Below are positions 11,152 to 20,587 of a stretch of 64,000 nt of DNA, piece after piece. The translations under genes were made by a program, and so were the position numbers. Every line of letters starts with the position of its first letter. The first letter of the stretch is position 1. Source of the DNA: Lachnospiraceae bacterium (GTDB lineage Bacteria; Bacillota; Clostridia; Lachnospirales; Lachnospiraceae); contig JAMPFQ010000001.1 in the NCBI GenBank assembly GCA_023664345.1, positions 50,482-114,481 on the forward strand, read 5' to 3'. Under the pieces are notes generated by a model. It worked only from the letters and a program-made list of their open reading frames with translations. It was not told the DNA's origin and did no database searches.

Positions 11152-12174
11152 CTATCGATCCATTTCGGCTATGCGCCCTGTGGACTTGTGCTCCTTGATG
11201 ATCCCGTCGATCTCTTTCAGGTCGGTGCTCAGAAGATCGCCGGGGATGGTATTCTTCAGGGAACTGACCGCGTTCCCGTACTCAAGGGCCCGCTGGTATT
11301 CACCCTCATGGGAAAGCAGGCCGTACAGCACGCCGGAAATGTACGCGTCGCCGCTTCCGATCCGATCCACCACCTCGATGTCCGCATAGGGCGCCTCCTC
11401 ATAGTAGGTATCTTCTTTTGCGCTGTAAATGATGGAGCCGAACGTGTGCCGTTTAGGGCTGTGGACGATACGCTGGGTGGAAGCCACGATGGAAATGGGG
11501 AAATCCTTTGTAAAACTCTTCATGATGCTCTTCGCATCCCCCTCTTTCAAAAACGTCAGCCGTGCCGTCTCCTCGGAACAGAAGAAAATATCCACATAAG
11601 GCAGGATGGATTCCACACATTCTTTCGCTTCGGGGCCGCTCCAGAGATTTCCCCGGAAGTTCACATCAAAGGAAATGATCGTCCCATGTTCCTTGAACCT
11701 GTGGATCATCTCGATCGCAGTGGCGCGGAGCTGCGGGCTTAACGCCAGCGTGATGCCGCTGGTGTGGAAACACCTGGCGGAACTGTAGATGTTCTCGTCA
11801 AAATCACCAACGGACAGCTTGTTGATGGATGTGTTTTTCCTGTCATACACGATGCGGGGCTTGCGGGGATAAGCGCCGCTCTCATAGTAATACACGCCCA
11901 GCCGGGCATCTTTGCTCTCATCATATACCAGATAGTCGTCGCTGACCCCGCAGAGACGGACACGGTTCTTGATATACATGCCCAGATCGTTGGCGGGCAG
12001 CTTGGAAATGATGCCGCAGCGCAGTCCCAGCATGGCCGCGCCGGTAGCGGAGTTCAATTCCGCGCCCCCCGCCTGTTTGCTGAAAGTGTCCCCTCTTGTC
12101 ATACGCTCGTTGGGCGGCGGCGACAGACGGAGCATGATCTCACCCAGTGACAACAGATCGAATTCTTTCTTCAT
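11152..12174 (-). CDS. kdgK: 2-keto-3-deoxygluconate kinase, PfkB family
   Basis: The 340-aa ribokinase/PfkB kinase shows the N-terminal signature LSLGEIMLRLSPP, substrate-binding GGAELNSA, and the ATP/anion-hole motif IGSGDAYISG near residue 275, whose aspartate is the catalytic base. The overall pattern is that of KdgK, which phosphorylates the KDG formed from uronic acids (pectin or glucuronate catabolism). This fits the pectin locus 5-15 kb away. KDPG aldolase is not in the window. The start ATG 12174 has AGAGAGG upstream. Confidence 0.85.
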   Translation of the reverse strand: MKKEFDLLSLGEIMLRLSPPPNERMTRGDTFSKQAGGAELNSATGAAMLGLRCGIISKLPANDLGMYIKNRVRLCGVSDDYLVYDESKDARLGVYYYESGAYPRKPRIVYDRKNTSINKLSVGDFDENIYSSARCFHTSGITLALSPQLRATAIEMIHRFKEHGTIISFDVNFRGNLWSGPEAKECVESILPYVDIFFCSEETARLTFLKEGDAKSIMKSFTKDFPISIVASTQRIVHSPKRHTFGSIIYSAKEDTYYEEAPYADIEVVDRIGSGDAYISGVLYGLLSHEGEYQRALEYGNAVSSLKNTIPGDLLSTDLKEIDGIIKEHKSTGRIAEMDR

Positions 12175-12226
12175 ATGCTATACCCTCTCTTTTCTTAGTT
12201 TATGCATTTAACCCATTTCCACACCG

Positions 12227-12274
12227 TGATCACCTTCTGATCATTATTGTATCATACTTTGAATATACAGAAAA
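12227..12274 (-). promoter_or_regulatory. Promoter and possible operator of kdgK
   Basis: On the minus strand, TTTTCT (12269-12274) and an extended -10 TGATACAAT (TACAAT at 12246-12251) are spaced by 17 bp. Two TGATCA hexamers (12227-12232 and 12238-12243), 11 bp apart centre to centre and overlapping the predicted start site, look like an operator for a local repressor. No regulator gene is adjacent. Confidence 0.45.
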
Positions 12275-12318
12275 GAGCGCAAATCGCACAAGACAAAGTA
12301 AATTTACAAAAATATAAG

Positions 12319-12423
12319 TCAAAGTTCCGCCATATATTCCCTGTACTCTTCCTCGCTTGCAAACAGGATGTAGCTGCCATCCACCAGCCCCATGTAGCCG
12401 CTCTGTGTATGATAACCTTTCAT
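12319..12423 (-). CDS. 34-aa conserved-looking small protein
   Basis: The frame MKGYHTQSGYMGLVDGSY... ends in REYMAEL. It has an ideal ribosome binding site (AGGAGG, 7 bp before the ATG), lies 50 bp downstream of the mfd stop on the same strand, and is rich in Tyr, Gly and acidic residues. I recall similar 30-35 aa hypothetical proteins (MKG-Y-T-x-x-GY-G-x-V-D-G) in Lachnospiraceae genomes, with no known function. It probably shares the mfd transcript. It could be missed by gene callers because of its size. Confidence 0.7.
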   Translation of the reverse strand: MKGYHTQSGYMGLVDGSYILFASEEEYREYMAEL

Positions 12424-12473
12424 AAAAATACCTCCTATCCAGAATCTTTTTGTTCTGAATAGAAGATATCATT

Positions 12474-15400
12474 TTACAAGGGTAATAAAACTCCCTTAAA
12501 TTCCTCCAGAAGTTCTTCCGTCTTATTTAATAAAAGTTCCGCGTCCGTCTCCACCAATCCTGTCTTTTTATACTTGTAAGTGAAGAACGGATTCCCGTAG
12601 GCGGTAAAGGAAAGGCTCTGTCCGTATTTCTTCAGCAGTTCCGGGATCCCCGCCGGGTTGATTGCAGCATCCGGCCTGAACATAAATGCGATCCTCTCAT
12701 TCTTTCCCTTGATCTCCGTCATGTAAAGCCCGTGGGCCGCCACACGGATCAGCGCGATCCTCAGCAGATCATCCACAGCCCTGGGGATCTCGCCGAAGCG
12801 GTCCAACAGCTCATCTCTCATATCGTCCCGCTCCCTGCTGTTCTCAATGCCTGCGATCCGCTTATAAATATCCAGTTTCTGCACTTCATTGACAATGTAA
12901 GTATCGGGGATATAAGCATCCACGTCCAGATCGATCAAAGTGGCAAAATCCGCCGCCACGGTGACGCCTTTCAGGGTCTGCACCGCCTCGTTCAGCATCT
13001 TACAGTACAGGTCGTAACCCACCGCCTCCATGTGGCCGTGCTGGCGCACGCCCAGCAGGTTTCCGGCTCCCCGGATCTCCAGATCGCGCATGGCGATCTT
13101 AAAGCCGCTGCCCAGATCCGTAAACTCCCGGATAGCTTCCAGCCGCTTCTCCGCCACTTCCTTCAACATCTTATCCCGCTTATACATAAGGAACGCGTAA
13201 GCGGTGCGATTGGAACGTCCCACTCTGCCCCTTAACTGATACAGCTGGGACAGTCCCATATTGTCCGAATCGTGGATGATCATGGTATTCACATTGGAAA
13301 TGTCCATGCCCGTCTCTATGATGGTGGTGGACACCAGCACATCGATCTCCCCATTGATAAAGTCGAACATGATCCGCTCCAGTTCCCGCTCTTTCATCTG
13401 GCCATGGGCGAAAGCCACCGTTGCCTCCGGCACAAGAGCGGCAATCCTCGCCGCAATGTCAGCGATATTGTTGACCCGATTATAGACATAGTAAACCTGG
13501 CCCTCCCGTGCCAGTTCCCGGGAGATCGCTTCCCGCACCAGTTCCTCATTATACTCACAGACAAAGGTCTGGATGGGCAGGCGGTCTTCCGGCGCCTCCT
13601 CCAGCACGCTCATATCCCGGATGCCGATCAGGCTCATGTGGAGCGTTCTGGGAATGGGTGTAGCGGTAAGGGTCAGCACGTCCACAGTTTCTTTCAGCTT
13701 CTTGATCTTCTCCTTATGAGTCACCCCGAAACGCTGCTCCTCGTCAATGACGAGAAGCCCCAGATCCTTGAACTTCACATCATCGGACAGCACGCGGTGG
13801 GTTCCGATGACGATATCCACCATGCCCTTCTGCAGTTCCGAGAGAGTCTTCCTGATCTCTGCGGGCGTGCGGAAGCGGCTCATCAGCTGGATATTCACCG
13901 GGAAGTGGTTCATTCGCTGGACAAAAGTATTGTAATGCTGCTGGGCCAGGATCGTGGTGGGCACCAGATACACCACCTGTTTTCCCTCCTGCACCGCCTT
14001 GAAAGCGGCACGGATAGCGATCTCCGTCTTGCCGTATCCCACATCGCCGCAGATCAGGCGATCCATGATTTTGGCGCTCTCCATATCCGCCTTGGTATCG
14101 GCAATGGCCGCCAGCTGATCCTCCGTCTCCTCAAAGGGAAACATTTCCTCAAATTCCCGCTGCCATACCGTATCCTTCCCGTACACATAGCCCTGGCTCT
14201 GCTGCCTTATGGCATAAAGTTCCACCAGGTCTTTCGCCACTTCATTGACCGCGCTCCGAACCCTTGTCTTGGTCTTTTCCCATTCTTTGGAACCCAGCTT
14301 GTTCAGTTTGGGCTTCTTCGCATCGGCGGACGCGTATTTCTGGATCACATCCAGGCCTGTGGCAAGGACATAGAGATTGCCGCCGTCACGGTATTCTATC
14401 TTGATGTAATCCTTGACGATATTCTCCATCTCCACTTTCTCGATACCCTGATAGATGCCCAGTCCGTGGGTTTCATGGACCACATAGTCTCCCACCTTGA
14501 GTTCGTTAAAGTCCTTGATCTTCCGTCCCTGATAAAGTTTTCTGGACTTCTTCTTTTTCTTCTCTGCACCAAAGATATCTGTCTCGGAGAGCACCACAAA
14601 TTTCAGAAAAGGATATTCAAATCCCTTTCCCACATACCCATAATAGGTCAGGACTTCCCCCGGCTGCACCGTGCGGAAAGGATCTTCCGTGTACACAGCG
14701 GTCAGTTCCCTGTCCCGCAGATCTTCCGCCAGGCGCCTGGCCCTGGTCCTGGAACCGGACAGCAGGAGCACTCTGTATCCTTTCTTCCGATACATTGCCA
14801 GGTCTTTCACAAGGGCTTCAAAACTGTTATTGTAGGACGCGATACTGCGGGACGCCACATCCAGCTTTTTCTCAGGTTTAAAATAACCCGTCCTGCCCTC
14901 CATGGTGGCAACCGTGATCACACTCCCGCCGCTTAGGGATGCCGCCACCTGTTCCCCGCTGTAGAGAATGTCCATCTGCCCCGGCAGGATGTAGCCTTTT
15001 TCCGCGCGCTGCGCCATGCTCTCCCGAAATTCCAGTTCCACCGCATCCGCCTGCTCCCTGATGCGGGCGGGCTCCTCCAGGAAGAACGCCGTTTCTCCCA
15101 GGGCTTTCAGCAGTTCCGGCAGCGTCACCATCTCTTCATAAAAATAGCGGATATAGCTTTCCAGATTGACCTTGCTGTGGAACTCCAGAAGCTGTTCCCG
15201 CAGTTCCTTGACCTGAACGGAAATCCTGTGCGCCTCCTCAGGGCAATGCCGGTCACGGAACAGCTTTTCCTGTTTTGCCGCCTCCTGCTCCAGCTTTTTC
15301 AGGCCCGTCCGTATCCTGTCCTCATCCAGCACGAATTCCGTTGCCGGAAAGATGGAAATACTCTCCAGTTTTTCAAGGGAACGCTGGCTTAAAATATCAA

Positions 15401-16007
15401 AACTACGGATGGACTCCACCTCATCCCCCCATAACTCGATACGGCAGGGATTTTCCTCCGTCAGGTCGAAAATATCGATGATGCCGCCCCGCACGGAAAA
15501 CTGCCCCGGGCTCTCCACCTGGTAGCATTTCTCATATCCCATGGACACCAGCTTCCGGGCCAGGTCTTTCTCCTCCAGGATGCCGCCCCTTTCCACGTCT
15601 ATGACATCCTTTTCACGATCCCACAGAGCCTGGGGCGTCATCAGCGCCGCATAGGTGGTGACAATGGTGACGGGTTTTCTCTCCATCAGCCTGCGGAGCG
15701 TCTTCACGCGCTCCTTTACCAGCTGATTTCCGTGGATATCCGCCTGGAAAAAGATCAGATCCTTTGCCGGATATAACATGACATTCCTGTCATAAAACTT
15801 ATATTCCTCAAATATCTCTTTCGCTTTTATGTCACTGTAAGTAACGATGACTTTGCACTTTAAGCCATCGCTGATCCCATAGATCATATGAAGTTTCTGG
15901 GAGTCCACACAGCCTGTCAGGGCAATGGAAGCGTGTCCTTCCGCCACCGCTTTCCGAATACTGTCGAACTCAGCCAGTTCTTGAAGAGGCGCCAATAATG
16001 CCTGCAT
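12474..16007 (-). CDS. mfd: Transcription-repair coupling factor Mfd
   Basis: The 1177-aa protein releases RNA polymerase stalled at lesions and recruits UvrA. In order it shows the UvrB-homology N-terminal part, an RNAP-interacting domain starting near residue 490 (LKVGDYVVHETHGLGIYQG), the SF2 translocase with Walker A GDVGYGKTE (lysine about residue 660), DEEQ box (VIDEEQRFGV), TATPIPRTL and QLRGRVGRS, and a C-terminal TRCF domain. The length is typical. The pth gene is directly upstream, an arrangement common in Firmicutes. The start ATG 16007 has AAAGGG upstream. Confidence 0.97.
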   Translation of the reverse strand: MQALLAPLQELAEFDSIRKAVAEGHASIALTGCVDSQKLHMIYGISDGLKCKVIVTYSDIKAKEIFEEYKFYDRNVMLYPAKDLIFFQADIHGNQLVKERVKTLRRLMERKPVTIVTTYAALMTPQALWDREKDVIDVERGGILEEKDLARKLVSMGYEKCYQVESPGQFSVRGGIIDIFDLTEENPCRIELWGDEVESIRSFDILSQRSLEKLESISIFPATEFVLDEDRIRTGLKKLEQEAAKQEKLFRDRHCPEEAHRISVQVKELREQLLEFHSKVNLESYIRYFYEEMVTLPELLKALGETAFFLEEPARIREQADAVELEFRESMAQRAEKGYILPGQMDILYSGEQVAASLSGGSVITVATMEGRTGYFKPEKKLDVASRSIASYNNSFEALVKDLAMYRKKGYRVLLLSGSRTRARRLAEDLRDRELTAVYTEDPFRTVQPGEVLTYYGYVGKGFEYPFLKFVVLSETDIFGAEKKKKKSRKLYQGRKIKDFNELKVGDYVVHETHGLGIYQGIEKVEMENIVKDYIKIEYRDGGNLYVLATGLDVIQKYASADAKKPKLNKLGSKEWEKTKTRVRSAVNEVAKDLVELYAIRQQSQGYVYGKDTVWQREFEEMFPFEETEDQLAAIADTKADMESAKIMDRLICGDVGYGKTEIAIRAAFKAVQEGKQVVYLVPTTILAQQHYNTFVQRMNHFPVNIQLMSRFRTPAEIRKTLSELQKGMVDIVIGTHRVLSDDVKFKDLGLLVIDEEQRFGVTHKEKIKKLKETVDVLTLTATPIPRTLHMSLIGIRDMSVLEEAPEDRLPIQTFVCEYNEELVREAISRELAREGQVYYVYNRVNNIADIAARIAALVPEATVAFAHGQMKERELERIMFDFINGEIDVLVSTTIIETGMDISNVNTMIIHDSDNMGLSQLYQLRGRVGRSNRTAYAFLMYKRDKMLKEVAEKRLEAIREFTDLGSGFKIAMRDLEIRGAGNLLGVRQHGHMEAVGYDLYCKMLNEAVQTLKGVTVAADFATLIDLDVDAYIPDTYIVNEVQKLDIYKRIAGIENSRERDDMRDELLDRFGEIPRAVDDLLRIALIRVAAHGLYMTEIKGKNERIAFMFRPDAAINPAGIPELLKKYGQSLSFTAYGNPFFTYKYKKTGLVETDAELLLNKTEELLEEFKGVLLPL

Positions 16008-16079
16008 GGTTGTCCCTTTCTGTTATCATCATCCACATCCGTGTTGTTTGCAAAACCGCACCTGTGGTATGCAGCGCTG

Positions 16080-16661
16080 TCAGGCTGATGTGTGAACCGT
16101 GGCGTTATATTCATTCATTGCCGCATCCGCCCCTTCCGCGATCATCATGCAGATGGCGTCCGCCGCACGGCTTACGGCTTCCTCCATGATCTTCCGCTCC
16201 TGTGGGGAGAAATGCCCCAGCACATAATCTGCCAGATCCCAGCCCCTGGGCTTTTCTCCCACACCCATCTTCACGCGCATGAACGTATCGTGCCCCAGGT
16301 GGGCGATAATGTTCTTTAAACCGTTATGCCCTCCTGCGCTTCCCTTTTTGCGGATCCGTATCTTTCCCACGTCCAGGCTGACGTCATCGGAGATCACGAT
16401 CAGGTTCCTTTTCTCGTCCACCTTATAATAATCCAGCAGCGCACGCACGCTCTCGCCGCTGAGGTTCATAAAGGTCTGGGGCTTGGCAAGGATGCACTTT
16501 TCTCCCGCGATCACACCTTTTCCGATCACGGCCTTGTGCTTCTTTTCCAGCACACCGATATTTTCCTGATCCGCCAGCCTGTCTATCACGTCAAAGCCGA
16601 TATTATGCCTGGTATTTTCATAGTCTCTGCCAGGATTTCCCAGACCCACGATGATGTACAT
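16080..16661 (-). CDS. pth: Peptidyl-tRNA hydrolase
   Basis: The 193-aa Pth cleaves peptidyl-tRNA to recycle tRNA. Signatures are MYIIVGLGNPGRDYENTRHN with the catalytic His (residue about 20) and KPQTFMNLSGESV, RKKGSAGGHNGLKN. The length is standard. It lies 72 bp upstream of mfd on the same strand and is probably cotranscribed with it. Confidence 0.97.
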   Translation of the reverse strand: MYIIVGLGNPGRDYENTRHNIGFDVIDRLADQENIGVLEKKHKAVIGKGVIAGEKCILAKPQTFMNLSGESVRALLDYYKVDEKRNLIVISDDVSLDVGKIRIRKKGSAGGHNGLKNIIAHLGHDTFMRVKMGVGEKPRGWDLADYVLGHFSPQERKIMEEAVSRAADAICMMIAEGADAAMNEYNATVHTSA

Positions 16662-16740
16662 GTCAACAACCTCACCTTCCTGCAGCCTGTGACGGTTGCC
16701 GCACTATGACACACAACCGCTCACTCTAACCCCATGATTC

Positions 16741-16790
16741 CGCTCCGCGAAGCAGCCCTTGCTGCGAGCGGTTAGAAACTCTTCTCACAC
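16741..16790 (-). repeat. Dispersed hairpin repeat overlapping the GH28 stop codon, copy A
   Basis: The segment CTCCGCGAAGCAGCCCTTGC continues into GCGAGCGGTTAGAAACTC and TTCTCACAC. It matches 39989-40032 with only a few mismatches. The TGA stop of the GH28 gene (16785-16787) lies within the conserved TCTCACAC part, so the repeat forms the very end of that reading frame. CAGC/GCTG pairs form the inner hairpin. Confidence 0.75.
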
Positions 16791-18155
16791 TATTACCACA
16801 TTGTTCAGCACAATATTTTCCGCGTAACTCTCCGTATGACCGATCTCCGCCCTGAAATAGGAATCCTCCACCAGCAGGTCGTGGATGGGAAGCTGCTTTA
16901 GGCCCTCAATCTTGATGGCCTGCCTGGCTCCCATGCAGTTAATGTTGCGCATCCTCACATTCTTAAATTCAGGCACATCCTCCCGGGGCGCCTCCTCCGG
17001 ATTCTCGTCTATGGAGCCGTCGGAATTGGACAGCACATATCCCATGGTAAAAATAATCGCCTCGTTCACGATATCCGTCATATAGATATCATTGATGTCG
17101 ATATCCTCCACCACGCCGCCTCTGCCCAGAGCGCTCTTGAAACGGATCCCCACATCCGTTCCCACAAAGGTACAGTTCTCCACAGTGACCCGGCGCACAC
17201 CTCTGGACATCTCACTGCCCACCACGAATCCTCCGTGGCCATGGTAGACCACGCAATCATGGATATACACATCCTCAGTGGGCACGGGGATCTTCCTTGC
17301 CACAGCGTTCTTGCCCGACTTCATGCAGATGGCATCGTCACCCACGTCAAACTGCACATCGTGGATATGTACCTTGCTGCAGGATTCCAGATCCAGTCCG
17401 TCACCGTTCTGGGCATGATAGGGATTCCTGATATTTGCATTGCGGATGGTCAGGTTGGTGGTAAACAGGGGATGTACGTTCCACGCGGGGGAATTCTGAA
17501 GGGTCACGCCCTCAATGAGCACCCTGTCACACTTTACAAGGCTTACCATCACAGGGCGGAAATAATCATAATATTCCGCAGCCCTGCGCAAAGCCGCTTC
17601 CAGATCCGCGCCGGGGGAAAGCACGTCCGGTTCCCCCTCCGTGGCTCCTCTGTAAATCGTCTCGGTGGGCATCCAGATGCCGCCCTCCTTGCCCTCTACC
17701 ACGCAGGGGCACTTTTTCAGGCATTGCTGCCACTGTTTCCTGGTCACTTTCATTTCTTTTAACGGGCGCCACAGCTGTCCGTTCCCGTCGAAGATCCCAT
17801 ATCCGGTAATGGCGATATTTTCCGCCTCCCTGGCATGGATGGGAGATACGGTGCGGATGCGGGGCTGCCCCTCGTAATCCGCCAGAAAGACGGGATATTC
17901 TTCGGGATTTTTGTCAAAATAGACCAGCGCACCCCTCTCTGTATGCAGATTGATATCAGATTTTAATTCAATGGGGCCGGTGAGCCAGATGCCCGCGGGG
18001 ATCACCACTGTGCCGCCGCCCGCCTGGGAAGCCGCCTCAATGGCTGCCGCGATGGCTTTTGTATTGGACGCCTTGCCGTTAGGCACAGCGCCGTATTCTG
18101 TGATCACAAAACGTCTCTCCGGGATCTCCGGCAATTTTACATCCACTGTTTTCAT
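16785..18155 (-). CDS. Glycoside hydrolase family 28 (polygalacturonase-like)
   Basis: The 456-aa protein is a right-handed beta-helix pectinase-type enzyme that hydrolyses galacturonosyl bonds in pectin. It opens with RRFVITEYGAVPNGKASN, and the GH28 catalytic signatures are NGDGLDLESC, GDDAICMKSG and HGHGGFVVGSE, with RFKSALGRGG in place of the usual RIK region. There is no signal peptide, so it should act on imported oligosaccharides. The ATG at 18155 has AGGAGGC nine bases upstream; the frame extends further but that extension is repeat DNA. It is the last gene of the pectin-type set. Confidence 0.9.
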   Translation of the reverse strand: MKTVDVKLPEIPERRFVITEYGAVPNGKASNTKAIAAAIEAASQAGGGTVVIPAGIWLTGPIELKSDINLHTERGALVYFDKNPEEYPVFLADYEGQPRIRTVSPIHAREAENIAITGYGIFDGNGQLWRPLKEMKVTRKQWQQCLKKCPCVVEGKEGGIWMPTETIYRGATEGEPDVLSPGADLEAALRRAAEYYDYFRPVMVSLVKCDRVLIEGVTLQNSPAWNVHPLFTTNLTIRNANIRNPYHAQNGDGLDLESCSKVHIHDVQFDVGDDAICMKSGKNAVARKIPVPTEDVYIHDCVVYHGHGGFVVGSEMSRGVRRVTVENCTFVGTDVGIRFKSALGRGGVVEDIDINDIYMTDIVNEAIIFTMGYVLSNSDGSIDENPEEAPREDVPEFKNVRMRNINCMGARQAIKIEGLKQLPIHDLLVEDSYFRAEIGHTESYAENIVLNNVVIV

Positions 18156-18179
18156 AAATAATAGCCTCCTATTCCAGTT

Positions 18180-18341
18180 CCGCCTCTGCACTTCAGCGCC
18201 CACTGCGGGGGAAGAAATTTTCATCTGCAAAAAACGCAGCTGAAAATTTCTTCCGGGCGCTTCCGTTACGAGGCTGTTTTCTCTATATCCAGTTCCCGCT
18301 TGCGGGAACTTGGTCCGCCTCTGCACTTCAATGCCCATTGC
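18180..18341. repeat. Paired 27-bp direct repeats enclosing two strong hairpins
   Basis: Two copies of a 27-bp sequence starting CCGCCTCTGCACTTCA occur at 18180-18206 and 18315-18341 with three mismatches. Between them lie a 14-bp-arm hairpin (GGAAGAAATTTTCA at 18210-18223 against 18241-18254) and a 9-bp-arm hairpin (AGTTCCCGC/GCGGGAACT, 18291-18310). The block lies between the stop of the six-hairpin glycosidase gene and the GH28 start. Confidence 0.8.
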
Positions 18342-18350
18342 TCCCTGCGC

Positions 18351-20477
18351 TTACGGAAACCTCTGTATATTTTCAAACTCCACCGTCCAGTTTCCGTCTT
18401 TGGGGAAGCCGGGCAGTTCCCTGTCACATCCCTCATAACCCGCGGTCATGATCGCCGCCGCCAGGAGCAGGGAACCGTTTCCGGGCAGGTACAGGGGCAG
18501 GTCTTTCCTGCTGATCTGCATATTGTTCCCGCTGGCAAGGTAGCAGTTTTTCAGCGTATCCTTCAACAACAGCCGAATGGCAAGTTCCGGCTCATCCAGA
18601 CGGACAGCCGTCATTGCCATAAGCGCGAAGTCCCAGCCCCAGAGCGTGGGATACTCCCAGCACTTTTCCACCAGATGCAGGGTATCTGCCATGATCTCCC
18701 TATCGATCCGGTCGCTTTCTATCAGTCCGTACGCGCCCAGCATGGAGGGATGATCCCTGTTGTATACCGTGTAAGTGTCAGGACATTTCTCATGCGCCAG
18801 ATATACGCCGTCCTCCACCGTCAGACCTGCCATATGGTCGGCTACCTCCTGCCACTTAGCGTCCGGGACTTTATCCAGCCGTTTCGCCCATTCCGCCGCG
18901 ATCCGCAGCGTGACCCTCCAGTACTCCACCTCAAACGCAGGGTTCACCGTATCGGTCTCCTTATGGCACTCCTGCACGGGAATCACCGGAGCGGGAATAT
19001 CGTAACAGCCATGCTCCTCATTCCACACCACGAAGTCGGTCATAAACTGCGCCGTCTCTTCCACTACCTGCCAGTATTCCTCCAGGAATGCCCGGCTCTT
19101 TTGATTTTGGTACTGCATTTCCATCATATAAATGATGTGCGGCTGCTGCCAGACCAGAAGCGTCGCGATGGAAGATGGCGCATCTATCCCCTCCGTAGCG
19201 ATCATCTTGGGCCAGCGCGCTCCCCGATAGCCGTTCCTGCGGGCATTCTCCCTGGCCTCGGGCAGATGCTCCTTGTACCATTTCAGGCTCCGCTCCAGCA
19301 GATCACAATGGTTCCAGAGCGGCAGCCACGCACAGTGCCAGAGATACATCTCCAGGTGCATCTTGCCGTACCAGCTGTTACAGATCAGTCCCGTCTCCTG
19401 AGGCGGGGTTGAGCCGCTGGAATTGACCGCCATCAGGTACTGGGACAGGATGATCCTGCGTTCCAGTTCCCAGGCCCTTTTATCCTTACTTTGGTTCAGC
19501 CGGATGATGCCGCCCTTTTCCCAGAAGTCTTTCCAGCCCTGGCGGCTTGCATCAAAGATCCCGTCAACAGATTCCACCAGTTTCTCGATTGCCGTGTCTG
19601 CGTTATCTTTCTTGCTCGCCTGGCTGTCATCGATACATTTCCCGATCATGCTGTCCCAGGCATAAAATGCCGCATAAAATGCCGCAGACAACTCCAGGAC
19701 ACTGCTCTTTGCCTCCACGGTCAGGGTATGTTTCGCAAGCTGCTCCCCGATCACGCCGTCAGACGATATTGCCACAAAATAACGATCCCTGTCCAGCTGC
19801 CTTTTCAGCAGAATCCCCTGCTCCGTCCGGCTCACTGCCTCCGTGGCGTGTGATTCCCCGGCATTCCAGTCAGATGCGGAAATATCAGGGGAACCGTAAG
19901 GGAAACGGATCTCCACCGTCAGGCTTTTGTCTGCCAGCGCCGGGCTCTCCACCCGAAAAGCCAGCTGGTCTTTTCCCTGGTCATGGCACGCCGTCCGCAC
20001 GCTGCACGGGATGCCATCCAGCAAAAAGCGGCTCTCCAGGATACCCTCATACAGTTTCAGTTCCTGATGGATGTTGGTCAGCTGCTCCGATCGGATCATC
20101 CGTCCCTGATACCGAAATCCGATCCGTGCCAGGTTCAGCCGGTGGGGATTCATCCTGAGCCACTGATAGACATCTTCGTTGCCAGGAAATTTCTTTTTGG
20201 CATAACATACATGCCTGCCATCACAGACGTCATACTCTGTCATTACCAGATCGTCCAAAGTATAATCATATCTTTCATCGTTCACAGGCTTTGTGTGCCA
20301 TCCCCATTGGGACATGGTGCACAGGGGCAGTACATCATACTCCTCATACAGCGTCTGCATACCCGTGATATCCGCCGTGAAAGCAAACTCACCGTTTCCC
20401 ACCGTAAGGGCGGATTCCCTGTCCACCTCCTCCAGCACCGGATCATGACTGCTCACCAATTCCTTTCGATCGATCAT
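18351..20477 (-). CDS. Six-hairpin (alpha/alpha barrel) glycosidase, GH65/GH95-like clan
   Basis: The 708-aa protein has an N-terminal beta-sandwich-like half (about 1-300, opening with ESALTVGNGEFAFTADITG) and a helical C-terminal half with the aromatic-rich barrel segment GKMHLEMYLWHCAWLPLWNH and PTLWGWDFALMAMTA. This two-part build is typical of GH-L clan phosphorylases/hydrolases and related uncharacterised families. I cannot name the family or substrate. No signal peptide is present. The ATG 20477 has GGGAGG upstream. Position between a beta-propeller protein and a GH28 suggests a role on pectic oligosaccharides. Confidence 0.65.
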   Translation of the reverse strand: MIDRKELVSSHDPVLEEVDRESALTVGNGEFAFTADITGMQTLYEEYDVLPLCTMSQWGWHTKPVNDERYDYTLDDLVMTEYDVCDGRHVCYAKKKFPGNEDVYQWLRMNPHRLNLARIGFRYQGRMIRSEQLTNIHQELKLYEGILESRFLLDGIPCSVRTACHDQGKDQLAFRVESPALADKSLTVEIRFPYGSPDISASDWNAGESHATEAVSRTEQGILLKRQLDRDRYFVAISSDGVIGEQLAKHTLTVEAKSSVLELSAAFYAAFYAWDSMIGKCIDDSQASKKDNADTAIEKLVESVDGIFDASRQGWKDFWEKGGIIRLNQSKDKRAWELERRIILSQYLMAVNSSGSTPPQETGLICNSWYGKMHLEMYLWHCAWLPLWNHCDLLERSLKWYKEHLPEARENARRNGYRGARWPKMIATEGIDAPSSIATLLVWQQPHIIYMMEMQYQNQKSRAFLEEYWQVVEETAQFMTDFVVWNEEHGCYDIPAPVIPVQECHKETDTVNPAFEVEYWRVTLRIAAEWAKRLDKVPDAKWQEVADHMAGLTVEDGVYLAHEKCPDTYTVYNRDHPSMLGAYGLIESDRIDREIMADTLHLVEKCWEYPTLWGWDFALMAMTAVRLDEPELAIRLLLKDTLKNCYLASGNNMQISRKDLPLYLPGNGSLLLAAAIMTAGYEGCDRELPGFPKDGNWTVEFENIQRFP

Positions 20478-20587
20478 GCATGTACCTCCCGTTACAGTTA
20501 TTCTAAACCATTTGCACTTGAATTTCCCTGATTTTTCTTCATAATCATATCATTAAAGATGCAAAATATCAATCAATTTATACCGTT

